This document shows, piece after piece, positions 12,001-23,811 of a DNA stretch of 64,000 bases. The notes beneath the pieces are model-generated. The model had not been told where the DNA came from and did no database searches. It saw nothing but the letters and a program-made list of their open reading frames with translations. Source of the stretch: Lunularia cruciata (lineage: Eukaryota > Streptophyta > Marchantiopsida > Lunulariales > Lunulariaceae); NCBI GenBank assembly GCA_948567375.1, contig OX419757.1, positions 11,236,974 to 11,300,973 of the forward strand. The letters are read 5' to 3'. Position numbers and translations under genes: made by a program. Every line of letters begins with the position of its first letter. Within the stretch, counting starts at the first letter, position 1.

Positions 12001-15000
12001 GAAATCCATAAGGTAGAATGCATCGAATGTAACTTGAAGCAAAGGCATAATTGAAACAATTTGAGAATAACATATGGCTAACAGACTAGTAAACCACCAT
12101 GAAATCGTGAACTCTATGCAAACAACTGCGAGAAATAGGTAACACTATGTAAAAGACTGACAGTAAGCAGTGCGTGAACGATAAAAATAAAAAACGTGGG
12201 CTGGAGTCGGGTAGGAACACTGTATACACAAGATGTCCCATGAATCAGGCAAAGTGCAAAGGAAAAATAATAGGGAGGGAATTAGCTGGGGAATGGAGGA
12301 GTGGAACAAAGTGAGAGCTATAGGATGGTGTGGCTGCAGAAACCTGTCGCAGTGTAACAGGGTAAAGAGAGCGAAGCGAAAAAGGACAGGATATGAAGTA
12401 TATCACAACAAGCACTATGGACGCTTGAATCCTGAGACGCTAAACAGCAAAGGGGAAGCAGAAGGCGGCCATAGTAAACCTTCACGAAAACACCTGCGAC
12501 TTCATCAGTGCCTCACGCAGTGCCGAAGTAGCTGAGCAATTGTCAGTACCCCTCATACTGAGTTTCTGCTCGAAAACTCATGAGTGTCAAGAGTATATAT
12601 GAATGCTTTGAACAATCCATACCTCCGCATCAATCTCTTCGATGCCCGGACCAGATAGAACATCATTTTGAAACCGAAATCTAGACATACACTGTAAGTC
12701 ACTTATGTCGAGAGTATGTATCTAAACTTTGAACAGTGCATACCTCTGCATCGATCTCTTCGGAGGACTTCTCCCCTGTGTCTGAACGTTTACCTCCAAT
12801 CAAGGCCATGGTAATCTGATATTGGAGCCAGTGTAATACCATAAAGGTGAACAACAGGCACATCGAAGCAGCTGAGAGTTAACTTCACAATGAGCTAATT
12901 CATTTTAACGCAAGCTGTTTGATGAGCATCATTGCAAAATCGTATGGCGGATTAAGAACATGTCGAGTCAGCTGAGCTACAAAAAACAGCTAATGAACCA
13001 CAGTTACCTTGTCATCAGCCTTCTTCAGGTTCGCCTCCAGCTCAGTACATCGAACCTGCAAAGAAAGAGATATAATTTAGCTTGGATCTCGCCCAATATG
13101 GAGCCCAGCAAGGAGATGATCCGACAACGCTAAAATGATAAGATTTTGCAACTTACCTCTGCAACTTGTGCCCTGGTTTCGGCAGCTGACATTGCCTTGA
13201 GAGCGTCTGCCAGCTCTTTTCCTACAACCTCCATGCGGTCCATCGCCTCCTTCACAGCCTTGTCTCGTGAGACTATCAAATCTCGAGAATGACTGCGCTC
13301 CAATTCCAACTCGCTTTTCCCCTCAGCCCACTCTTTCTGCAGGCCGTTCGGGATAATTGCAACTTACCAAACTTAGCAGGATCCAAATTCCTTAAGAAAG
13401 TTATTTTGAGTCTTCTCAAAGCACAACCAACCCAAAAAAGTGAAGTTCTTGATAGTGGCTAATATCGCATGAGTTGGAAGCTACTGCGCACTGAAAGTAA
13501 GACTCGCAATCTAGTCTATTCAGCAGAATAATATTTACTATGAACGAATGGTGCTTACTTGCATACTACTCCAGTCGTCCTGCAATTTCTTCATCTCTGT
13601 TGCCCTGACGCTCTGTAAATGAAACAAAGACAACCAAATATATTAGGACCACCCTAAGCAGATTAGCTGAATCCATTTTCCAGTAACCCCCGTATCGAAT
13701 TTTAGTATCGCTTAACAAGTGTCAGAGCTAAAAAATTGTTGAAACGATGGTAGTTAATATGTGGCGACGAACATAGCAGTACCGGAAAGTAAATACTAAA
13801 AGCGCTTAATGAAAGCAACTGAATGAGCAGGTTGTGTGATTCATCTTCTTATACCTCCCGTGCTTCTTCGACGCTTTGATAAGTGTCCAATGAAGCCTGT
13901 AACACAGATTATATTCAGTAAAACAACTTGACGCCAACACGAACAGATAGAACGAAAACGGAAACGGCTCCTATCTCTTGTTTTAAATTTGCAGAATTAC
14001 TTTAGATATAAACAACGCACCTGCAACCGATGTACGCGATCAGACAAAGTGGCAACTTCTTCAGAAGCTCTTTTCTCAGCAGCAGCAAGAAGCTCCTTCT
14101 CTTTTTCAAGAACTGAGGCCTTCATGAACAAAGAATCAGTGGAATTAACTTTGTTTACAACTGGCTAGAATGCTAAACATCCAGTAAAAATACGAAGTAA
14201 TCTGCTTCGCAAAGTAAAAGAATTTCTTCGGTAAATGAAGCGTCCAAAACACTTTGCTTAACCGCCCTAGCTTCCTTTACCTCAATTTGAAGTTTGTGGG
14301 CAAGCTCCTCAGCAGCTTGCATCTTCTGAGAACTCTCTCTCAGTCGCTGTTGATAATCGGTAATTGTTTGCGTGAACTCCATATTTCTAACTAATACTCC
14401 GTCCATTTCTCTACGCTGCAGGACAAATCAGCATGCAGAATCAGTGCACAGGATCCAACTCGTCGGACCTAGAATCTAGTTAAGCAGCTGATATAAAAGT
14501 AGACTTGAAAACATTGATGGTCATACCCGATTCTCGGCCTCTCTTGTCAAAGAGACCATTTGCTCCCTTGCAAGAGCAGCTTCTGCATCGACTCGAGCTC
14601 GCTCAACACGAGCGTTGGTCAACTCTTGCCTGATCACAAGCATGACACGATGTTCCTTGTTACAGGAATGCTGTATCCTATGTGCCACTCCTACTTAGTT
14701 AATTTGACAAACAAAATACTCCCTTCCACTGCAGGTCATGTGATTTACTCCTGACTCTCTGAATTGTATGAACGCGCTCCAAAGTCTAAGAAGCTACGAT
14801 TTATTAACCAAGAAATTGCTAAAATGAACTTCAAAGAGTAAATTTGTCTTCGAATCAAATTACAAATACGCTGCTGTAGACGGTGACCAAAACCTACTTT
14901 GCCTTGTTGAGGTCGTCTTCCAACTTTCTGATTCGCGTCTCAGATTCTTCACGTACTCTCCGAATTTCCTCCTGTATCACAACAACTCAGCTCTATAAAG

Positions 15001-18000
15001 ATATAAACTTTCCAACCTGACACAAGGCACACTAGTTATTCCAATCAATCTGTCAATATGACGTTGCAAACTGGAGATGTGACATGTATGACTTAGATTG
15101 CCGTACTATGACTTATAATACTGAGATGACTTAGATTCCGAGACTGATTAAGTCACGTATTACGTAATGAAATACAGAACCCGTTTTTTCATACCCACTC
15201 TGACATGGACTGCCTTGGCCATGACATGTGATGGTAAGCTAGTAAAGATCGTCATGACTATCAATTCCATAGGGCGGTAATCATGCTTAAGTCTGCACAC
15301 AGGGGTTAGTATGATGTTTTTGATGCTTGGGTACCTGCAGTACATATTGAGTGCGAGCAAGTGTACCCTTGAGAGAGAGAGACGTCTTTGAAGGAGGTGA
15401 TCGTACATAGGATTTTAAGTCATGTATATACCTGGGAAGTATGCATGAGTCTCCCATAATCTCTTCCATCTCCTTCTGAATTCAATCAGGCATAGGTTAA
15501 TTATCCTTTTTAAAACCTCATGTCTGCGCGCCCGAGTACCCAAATTTTCCTAAAATTTTAACAGGACTTTCTGGATGACAATTTACATACTGAGCCGATC
15601 TTACAAAATGCACGGCATTAACACCCCAACATTTGAGATTTGCTCCTGATGCCATAATGGTTACTTGCAGAAATGCATACAAACCTGTAGTAATTACGGT
15701 CGCCCCAGCGTTAATCTGCACTGAGGTGTATCGTGACTTCAGCTCCTCTTCATACAGTCTCCTGTACATGGCTACCTGGTGCAGCAAATAATATACCAAT
15801 GAAGTATGAGATATAGGAAATATGAGGACACAAGCCGTTCGAGGAACTTGGGATCCAGAACTCATTAAATGCATATGAAATGTAGATGAAATGAAAGCAG
15901 AACTGACTATAAAATATGCAAATAGGAGATGAAATCTAATTCATAAAAAGAGAAAAAGGCGACCACGTAGAACACATGAAGGATTCATGAAAGGCATGTA
16001 TCAGTATGAGATATGTTTAACCACTATCATAATAATTCGTAGAGAGAGCATTCACTTCCTCTAGACGTCAGGAGCGATGCAAGCTAATCCGCTGGTATCG
16101 ACAATCTGTAGGATCACTTTAACAGAGCAAATAGCACGTGTCTCCGACTGATGATGTCTCTGGATACAGAGAAGACAACTTTTCAACTGGCTACAGAATA
16201 AGCTGATCCGACAACCAATAATAAGTCTAGTACATGGACTGCTATGAATGCTTATCCTGCAAAGGAGATATCTCATCGATTTGTATCGTGGACACTTCAA
16301 TCTCTGTTTTTGCAGCCTTATCTGCAAACCAACTAACTTACACTTGCTTGAAGAGTTTCAATTATCTCTGTCTTCTCCTTGTATTGTTTCAGCGTCTCGG
16401 ACACCTTGCGAACCGCATCATCTGCTCGTCTTTTCAGCTCAGCAGAAAAAAGCTCCTGCATTGTGCAATTCATTTAAGTGGATATACGCTATCATAATTT
16501 AGAACTAAATAAATTCGCAGACGTTGATATGATCAGTTGTTTAGAGCAAACAGGGTCCTCATTGGGAACTTCTTGTGCAAGCGTTTCAGTCCGCGTTTGT
16601 TGCTCCATTAGATTGCGGATCTAGAAAATATCCAGAACGTACAAGTAAATCACGGGAACAGAGGCAAAATTATCACCAACCTTTAACTCAGACTCTTTCT
16701 GCTCACTTTCTTCAGCGAGATTCCTGACAAGCACACGCAGTTGACTGTTCTGCTCCACCATTCCTCGGATGTCTTTGAATGTCACCTATAATAGAAGTAC
16801 CAACAAACATAACCGAATTCTAAGAAATCATGCGGTTGAAACAGGGAAATGGATGACTGCATCTTAGAGGATCGGATCAGAACCACTGTAGTTTGTTCAC
16901 TTGTACAAGTAAACTGATAAGCATTAGGCCTTTTACGTTACACAAGCTGTCCAGCTATTTTCCGGCCAAAATTATCGAAGAGAGCATTGTTTCCTTCAGC
17001 TTGAATTCCAGGGACAGAACAAAATCGCAACTCACCAACTTCTCTGAAATTACAAGATCAGCAGCAGAATTGTCAGGCTCAGAAGTAGCGTAGAAGGGAA
17101 AAGCGTCTCCATTCGGATGCCAATCTCCAGCTTCATATCTTTGCTTGACTTCTGCACATTCTTTCAGTAAACCTGCAACCTGGATTCCAAAGGAGACGCT
17201 GTGTAAGCAAGCGTTGAGTCGGGTACGCACGAAACCCAAGATTCCGGAGAACCCAGCAAGGTAAACTTGTGATTTTAGCAAGCAGCTAAATGGTTGATAA
17301 CTACTTTCAAGTCAACAATAACTTAAGAAGGTGAGCTTACCACCTCTGGATAAAGAAAGAAAGGTTGTCAAGGACTGGCAAGTTGCAACTGTGAACTTAG
17401 AACTGCGAGCACTAAACATATTGGAAGAAAATGTTCTCGAATTTTCAAGCTTCCTGCGGCTAGAAGAGGCTTTATACCTGAGTCTGAAGATCGGAAATTT
17501 CCTTTTGAGCTCCCTTCACTTCCCGTTCCTTCTTTCTAAGATCGGCCTGTATGCAAGCTCCCACTGATTCAGTATCTTTTCCAAACGCAATGTTAATCGC
17601 AAATAACTTCTGATACATGAACCTCGTGGCACGACAGGTATGGTAGATCGATCGACGCTAACACATTGATTTGAAACCCTATGACGCAAGTACTTTCCAC
17701 ACCTTCAAGTCTTTTATAGTGTTCTCAAGCGTGCCCTGGTCTGCCATAGAATAATGAAGCTTTTCCTCCATCACGTGGTAAGCTTCAACCATCCTTGCAT
17801 GCTCGGCTGTTTGCAAACAAGGATGCGGTAGTAGCCGGTCAATACCCGAAGAGCTCAACATTTGGAGGATATGTGCAGATCAGATTAATATCACCAAGCA
17901 TCAAGACTAGTGCAGAATTAGTTGCTTATCCAACGAGTCTTACCTCTCTCATCGAAGATAACTTCTGCTTTCATCTCTATCTCCTGGAGAACCTGCACAG

Positions 18001-21000
18001 CGAAACCTATGTCAAAAAAGCAGATATGCCTCCCTAGCCCTTGGCACTCGGGTTTACTTGGCCATGAAATCATAAGCAATCACAAGAAGACTCATTTCGT
18101 GGAAATTCCTGTCCGGGAAAATTGAAGAGTGACACAAAAAAATATGTGATCTGCATCCAATAACAAGAAACGACAACGCACTCTCTCTAGCAATGCTTGT
18201 GAATGCTTCCGTTCGTGCTTCTCATGCCGCCATGCATCGACAGCCTCCTGGTACTTTGTATACATGGTCGATAACTGCACGCAAATAACCAATATTTAGC
18301 AGGAAGTTCGAGTTAATCCACTGTAATGAACTCGTGGCATCTCCCTACAACCGCATGGAACCTGTCGGTTGATTAGATCACGTGGTCACCAGTAATCGCT
18401 TGTAATATAGTGAAGAGCTGAGGACGAAAAATACTTACACTCCAGCCATCTCGCAAAAGAGCTGCCGCAAGGGCTGTTCCCGACACCCCTTTCCCAATGG
18501 AAGGAAGCATGGCTCCATCCCCGTGCAGCTCCAAGGTTAGATGCCTATCCCTGTTGGAGATATAAAGCTAACATCACTACCTTGGATGATAAAACGCAAT
18601 CGCAATAAAACCGTGGCCATGACAATGCCTTCAAAATAACCATGAAATAGAACCACTTCACATGCTGGTAAATGGTATAACAGTAGAAAGCTCAATAGGT
18701 TAAAAGTTAGTACGTGGACTCGGCCATCATCTTCACAGTATGGGCAGGAAGTGCAAGAGCATCTCCATCCCTATCAGTATCTGCATGACCTTCGGCAAGG
18801 GCCTTCTCCAACTTTTCTTTCAGCTCCAGTGACTCCTGAAAAATGAAAAGCATTCTTGTCATAAAGAGACAAACTATATCACCATGCAAACACAACGTAA
18901 GTACGGATCTCACTGGAGAAACAACAGCAAGAAAATATAAAAGCAGAGAATCTAAACATGGGGCAATGCGGTAACAGTGAATACTGCAAAACTCATGCAT
19001 CCTTGCATCATGTTCAGTACAAGCTTCGGCTACTGTACACAAAAGTACACCAAGAAGAGCAGTCAATAACCTACTTTGATAGCCGCTTCACGGGCTTGGA
19101 TCTCTTTGTTGAGCTTTTCTTGATAGTCAGCTTCCACCTGATTCAAGTGAGTCTGCCCACAGACCAAGATGCACAAGGTCTATAGATCGAAAAGTGCAGG
19201 GTAGATCGGCATGTGGAGCCAAGTCCACTATGATTTTACCACCTCTCTTCATAACCAAAATGAGACTTCCATGCAACCCAGCGGTCTAAACTGTTGCAAC
19301 AGCAGGCGCATCCTTTTTATTCTGGAAACGTAAGAGGTAGTAGTTTCTTGAACTGACCTCAAGAGCTTTAATTACACCCTCCAATTCATTGGACTTATTT
19401 GACCACTCATCGGAGCTCTGCTTGTACAGATCAGCAAGTTTCGTTGCCTGCATAACCGAAGAATCAACCTCAGTAATTTATGACCAACCGATGATGCAAT
19501 ATAGAACCAATTGAAATCCAGTTCTATACCTCAGTAATTTTGAGTATATGGTCCTTCGCTGTGTCCCTCCTAACTCGACTTCCTTCGTTCTCTAAATCTA
19601 ATTCGACAAACATCTCAAAAGTAGCCATAGGCCAACAGATGAAGCAGAAACCATCGATGAAAAGTAATCACTTCTAAAGGAGCTACAATTGTTCCAGTGT
19701 AAAGGCGTTGGTGTAGATAACAAGGGGGTAGATAACAAGATAACAAGGGGTAACAAGCCGGGTTAAGCGCCTGCTCACAGAGGAAAAGACCATACCGTTG
19801 TAATTTCAGTTGAAAGATGATTTTCTTGTAGAATAGCTTGTTCCTTCGTGAATCTTAACTCCTGCTCAAAATGTAGTAGATAAAGTAGACAACAGAGAAG
19901 CAAAACAGTTAGCGCAGATTGAAGGTGTAGGTTCCTTACCCCACAAGAATTTGAGATGACAACTGCAACCTAGGACTAGGTCTCTGCAAGCATATACAGG
20001 ATGGACAGATCAAACTATGATGTGCGACGTGACTACCTCTCTTGTTTGAGCGAGTTTTGCCTCCAGGTCTCCAATTCGATCGATACCCCTTTGAACTGAT
20101 TCCTTGGCTTCTTTGTAAGACCTCTCGGACTACATCTCAAACAGAATTAACCCACTGACAAGTGAGGCCCTTACACTTCAAACGGTTTCAAAGGCTTTTG
20201 ATCGCACTTTTGTAAGACAACACAACCGAGATAAAAGGAATTCAACAAAACTTGGCCGGAAGCAGAGAGAATGCCAGATGCAGCAGATTGTTCTCGTAAG
20301 GAGAACTAAATCAGGTTGAAAACTTCAATCGTCGAGTGTTCTTGCCATCATATACTGGACGCATTGAGCTCCGTTTGTAGTTTCTACAGATATCCAAAAG
20401 TTTTCCAGAGCTTCATTACGACTTATTATAGCAGACACCATACCTGCAGAATCCTAGACTGCAAATCAGCCTCCAGGTCCGCGCTGGCACGACGCTCTTC
20501 CATTAGCCCTTTAACTTTGACATTGAGCTCTTCGTTAAGCCACGCATTGTGCTGCTCCAGAAGCTCCTTCTCCTGGTAAACAAGAGAGATATGTGTATGC
20601 AGAATTTAAGTTATCTGACTATGGCATCCAGTTAGCAACTTGGTTGATATTCATGGGTGCTATTCATGATGGTATAACGATCCAAAAATCACCCAATAAG
20701 TTACTGGTATGGTTTCCAGAAACTAAGGAACCTTGACACAAGTTGATCATCCACATCAAGTAACTGTTAAGCATGGACTCAAATTGGGCGGTCTCTGCAA
20801 CCAGACTCCAGTGGTCATCCATCAGCCGCAGCTAACACCAGCACCCTATACATTTTCTGGAGGCAAAATCGTGGATTTTAGCAGGTATTGCTAAACAAAC
20901 ATACTTGTTGAAGCCGTGCTTGAACCGCGTGTGATCTTCCCATCTCTGCATCATGCTCCCGAACTTTTCCTTCTAAGACGCTCCGTTCATCTGTTAACGT

Positions 21001-22736
21001 AACCTGCAGAACATCATCTGCCATTAGGAGATGCCTAGAATCGGCCAGACATTCTGTTCAATGAAGAGTTTGTGGCAAGGCCTCAGGCGGCGATAGTCTA
21101 TCAAGTGATTCAGTCACTGTTCTGTCTTGGATGTCCTTGGCGGTCCTCCAGTCTAAAATGTGACAACGAATGAGGGCATACTAAATGAAAATGTTCATCT
21201 GCTTTTTACCACGCGAAGAGAACTACATCCAGAAAAGATCCGCAAATACTTCTTCAGACATTCATTAAAGCCTTGCTTCAATTGCCACATCAAAGCTTCA
21301 AATGCAGGAGAAAGTCCTCACTTTAAGTAAACTACTTGGAACCTTCTTCTCGTGAATTTTTTGGCAATTTACTTACTAAAGCCTGTTTAGACCATCATCG
21401 AGCATGCCTAGTACAAAACTTCATTCTCATTACTGTGCACGTTTCTTAGTACAGTTGCATGCACTCTTTGAGTACTATTCCAAAACTGCATCCCCTGGCC
21501 AGCCACGGTACAAAACTACTGTTCATATGCTTTTGACAATTCTTCCGCCCACTTTATACAGCGGGCGGAAGATCTATCTAACATTTCATTGTCCTTATTC
21601 GAAACAGTTTTGTCAGGCCTTACAGATCGTTTAGAAATGCACGTCCTACCAAAGATCAGGAGCTAAGCAGGAGCAGGAAAACTGAGGCACTTTGTGAAGA
21701 TAACTCAGAAAGTGGGAGCTTATACGTATGCCTGAACTCACAATTTTCTCGAGAAACGACTTTATAGATACGTTTTTCTCATCGAGCTCCGAGTTCTTCT
21801 GCTCCACCACGTCTAAAAGCTCCCTTTTGGATTTGCGCGCTTCACTAAGCTCGAATGACACTCGATCTAGATCGCATTGATGCTTTATCTGCCAAAAGAA
21901 TAACCAGAAAGTATATTGTTAGACAATCAATATTTCTACAGGTAGTATGTCTTCCTCGGGTATGCGAATCAAACCCTACCTAAAACCCCGGGGAGTCCGG
22001 AAGATTTAAGTATTGATTAAGACAACCTATTACATTCTAATACTCTATCAATCAAGTAGATCTTGAAACTTCCCATCAGATACCGGCTCGACAGTCTAGC
22101 AAAATCTGGCCAGAAATCAAAACGTGCGTTTCACTACGCTTGCACTAAAACAAGGAAAGCAAAAAACCAAAACCAGAATTTCATCCGGGACGGTCCTAGC
22201 AGGCGAGAGAATTCCCTCCTAGTAACAGGTACACCCTCTGAATTTATCTTAAAAGCTTTCGGAATTAAAATTTGGCATTCTTGTCTCTAAAGAGAAAACC
22301 ATCTTGTTTGTATTAAAGCAAGATGGTTTTTCAATCCAAGACTCACTCCACGTCAGCTCCCATTGCAAGTGCTCAGCCACCGAGCAATTTATTAACAGGC
22401 TCAACGGTAAATTTATTCCAAATTGAGAAAAGAATTCAAGCAACTCACGGCATCCAGCTCGAGCTTGTGTGCGTGACTCTGCGCCAGGGCTAGCTCGCCT
22501 GAGCGACGGTCCAAAGTGGCAACACTCTGCTGCTTCTCATGCTCCAGCTGAGCAAACTGAGAACTGAGAGAGAGAAACTTCTGCTCAATGAGCGCACATG
22601 TTTGTTCGGCATTGATAACTGCAGCATCGGCTCGCGCTTTATGAGTCTCCAATTGCTGTCTGAGCTCATGAACATATTCCACTACCTCCTCTCCAGCTCT
22701 CTGCTGCAGCTCATCGTCAGAGAGAAAAGGCGCCAT
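1976..22736 (-). CDS. NUA: Nuclear-pore anchor, plant Tpr/Mlp nucleoporin (52 exons)
   Basis: This is the nuclear-basket filament protein Tpr/Mlp, called NUA in plants; the family acts at the inner face of the nuclear pore in mRNA export, SUMO homeostasis and spindle-checkpoint tethering. I built the model by hand from AG/GT borders and reading phase: 52 exons, 7362 coding bases, 2453 residues, phases consistent throughout (Arabidopsis NUA is about 2090 residues, from memory). Signature stretches in family order include TCALIEQKFLSLS (exon 1), TALAAALLRDGWS (exon 11), KYQEAVDAWRHE (exon 12), VAMYRRLYEEE (exon 20), QWREAQRNYERQ (exon 34) and LLRESNSQLREEN (exon 40). Residues 1 to about 1660 are almost all coiled coil; the rest is a Pro/Ser/Thr-rich then acidic tail ending in an RGG-type segment. 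The ATG at 22734-22736 opens the conserved N terminus; the stop is TAA at 1976-1978. Weakest points are the GTTTGC donor of exon 18 and the acceptor of exon 7. Confidence 0.95.
5924..6001 (-). repeat. In-frame 21-bp repeat in NUA exon 46
   Basis: Three tandem 21-bp units (5924-5944, 5945-5965, 5966-5986) plus a partial fourth lie inside exon 46 and encode repeated LRQEAAA heptads. The first two units are identical at DNA level and the third differs at three sites, so this is a recent coding-repeat expansion. Each unit is one heptad, so copy-number change would keep both the reading frame and the coiled-coil phase. Confidence 0.85.
6830..7040. repeat. Dispersed intronic repeat, copy 1
   Basis: Lies in the NUA intron 6750-7794. 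It aligns over its whole length with 15170-15384 in another intron of the same gene, in the same orientation, sharing blocks such as CATGATGGTAA/CATGTGATGGTAA, ATCGTCAT, ACTATCAATT and GAGCAAGTGT. No coding capacity or clear ends were found; a short non-autonomous transposon or SINE-like repeat is possible. Confidence 0.7.
11674..12023. repeat. Tandem duplication of about 176 bp in a NUA intron
   Basis: Two head-to-tail units, 11674-11849 and 11850-12023, are nearly identical apart from a 2-bp length difference and a few substitutions. They lie in the longest intron (11379-12743). The unit contains the AAGTCACGTATGTCGAGAG motif also seen near 12690, linking it to the intronic repeat family. 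Confidence 0.9.
12588..12650 (-). repeat. Duplicated fragment of the 3' end of NUA exon 30
   Basis: About 118 bases downstream of exon 30 in transcription sense, the sequence repeats the last codons of exon 30 and its donor: the minus strand reads GAAGAGATTGATGCGGAG followed by GTATGG, against GAAGAGATCGATGCAGAG followed by GTATGC at the true exon end. The flanking intronic bases are also duplicated. It looks like a decaying tandem duplicate that still keeps a usable donor site. Confidence 0.7.
15170..15384. repeat. Dispersed intronic repeat, copy 2
   Basis: Second copy of the repeat at 6830-7040, in the NUA intron 14972-15431. Similarity is continuous from an AATACA-AACCCG start to the GAGCAAGTGT end, with scattered substitutions and small gaps. 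Related shorter stretches (AGAACCCGTTC, AAGTCACGTATGTCGAGAG) recur around 11600-12000, 12690 and 15830, so a family of related repeats has spread through introns of this gene. Confidence 0.7.
17036..22736 (-). other. NUA: NUA exons 1-16 (N-terminal coiled coil)
   Basis: Exons in transcription order: 22449-22736, 21742-21888, 20905-21003, 20444-20572, 20037-20129, 19796-19861, 19530-19589, 19358-19447, 19075-19152, 18714-18835, 18439-18550, 18182-18274, 17944-17992, 17703-17806, 17478-17546, 17036-17179. They encode about residues 1-581. Exon 10 ends after two bases of a codon and exon 11 completes it; exons 13 and 14 share another split codon. The small globular-looking insert with TALAAALLRDGWS in exon 11 is a strongly conserved plant Tpr landmark between the long helices. 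Confidence 0.9.
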
Positions 22737-23757
22737 AATTTACCACTTCCTCGCTATGAAGAACACCGATTCTGCATTCTTCCGCCCCGCAGTATCCACA
22801 ATATCCCCCGTCTTAAATCCTACCTCCCTTCCAGCCATCTCCCGCTCTGCATCATCCTTCAAGCTCTAAACCCTTCCTCCACCGATATACTCCCTCTTAA
22901 CCCCTCAACGCCACTTCCACAATCTCAAATAATTCAAACGCTCCTCTATACGCTACCAAACTTCCACCGCGCTCAATCGCTCTCGAGGTCGAATTGAACC
23001 TCCCTCCGTCACCCGCGATACCGTATTCCTACAACCTGTAAAGAAATTTCACTTTCTTATCCACCACTAACGCTCACAACCTCGCGACCTACCTCCACTA
23101 TCAGAATCCCACATTTCATTCTGTTCAGTGATCGATTCCGCCCCCGGAGCCAAACTCGCAGATCCTGCTGGATTTGCGTGAGGCGGTAACCACAACGACC
23201 CCCTGCTACTGCTGAAAGACCTTTCTTCGAGCCCCTTTACCGCCTTCGCTCTCGAGTCTCATCACGGCTCTTCCCCCCACGGCCTTCGTTAGAATGTTCA
23301 GTACGAAGGCCTCTCCATTCCACATTCATACCATCACGGGTGCATGGCATGGCAGGGTCATACATCGGACCATGCAGACCTGCTTACATGTTACTTCCCT
23401 GCCTTCAGGGTCATAAAGACCTTCTTAAATGTTAAACTATTTACCATCGTACATGCATGGGCACATAACGGACCATCAGGACCTGCTTAGTTGTGTCTGC
23501 CTCACGCTCATTCTGATCATCGAAACCCATGTTGGCCTCCGTAACTGTTATCTGCGTTTCCAGCGTGCTCCACATCGAAAGCATCCACTGGTTTCATGCA
23601 GCTGTCAAAATGGAGAGGACTAATGATTCGAAATTATGATTTCGATTAGGGTTTTGGCCATCATTTTGCGTGGAGAATGACTTCATGAGCTCCAGGATAG
23701 AAAACATTCCATGTCATTTCCGCAAACCAGTGACCTATGTATGCTTGCCTTCCTCTC
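22737..23757 (-). promoter_or_regulatory. NUA upstream region and 5' leader
   Basis: The 600 bases upstream of the NUA ATG are pyrimidine-rich on the plus strand with scattered CG dinucleotides, unlike the AT-rich DNA further out, which suits a 5' untranslated region and promoter. I cannot place the transcription start, and no clear TATA box stands out. Around 23340-23500 a short imperfect direct repeat with the core GGACCATGCAGACCTGCTTA / GGACCATCAGGACCTGCTTA occurs. Confidence 0.4.
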
Positions 23758-23811
23758 AAGACACCTGACATTTGTCTCTAACCGGTTAGAGAGACAAAGG
23801 TCAGGTGTCTT
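23758..23811. repeat. Near-perfect long hairpin without a loop
   Basis: The left arm starts AAGACACCTGAC and the right arm ends GTCAGGTGTCTT; about 26 bases pair through the central AACCGGTT with one mismatch and a 2-base bulge. There is effectively no loop. It may be a miniature inverted-repeat element or a structured RNA source. No target duplication is obvious. Confidence 0.75.

Larger units (their letters stand above)
6158..16785 (-). other. NUA: NUA exons 17-45 (central coiled coil)
   Basis: Exons in transcription order: 16681-16785, 16552-16620, 16342-16455, 15685-15775, 15432-15475, 14898-14971, 14527-14629, 14281-14415, 14021-14119, 13855-13896, 13559-13612, 13157-13336, 13008-13055, 12744-12815, 11295-11378, 11122-11196, 10822-11006, 10510-10612, 10200-10316, 9745-9837, 9250-9408, 9060-9113, 8762-8875, 8259-8336, 7955-8104, 7795-7866, 6582-6749, 6365-6415, 6158-6260. 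They encode about residues 582-1526. The Tpr/Mlp family core domain falls around exons 32-35, where heptad-rich sequence with few breaks is best conserved. Introns are typically 150-400 bases; the longest are 11379-12743 and 6750-7794, and both contain repeat copies. Confidence 0.88.
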
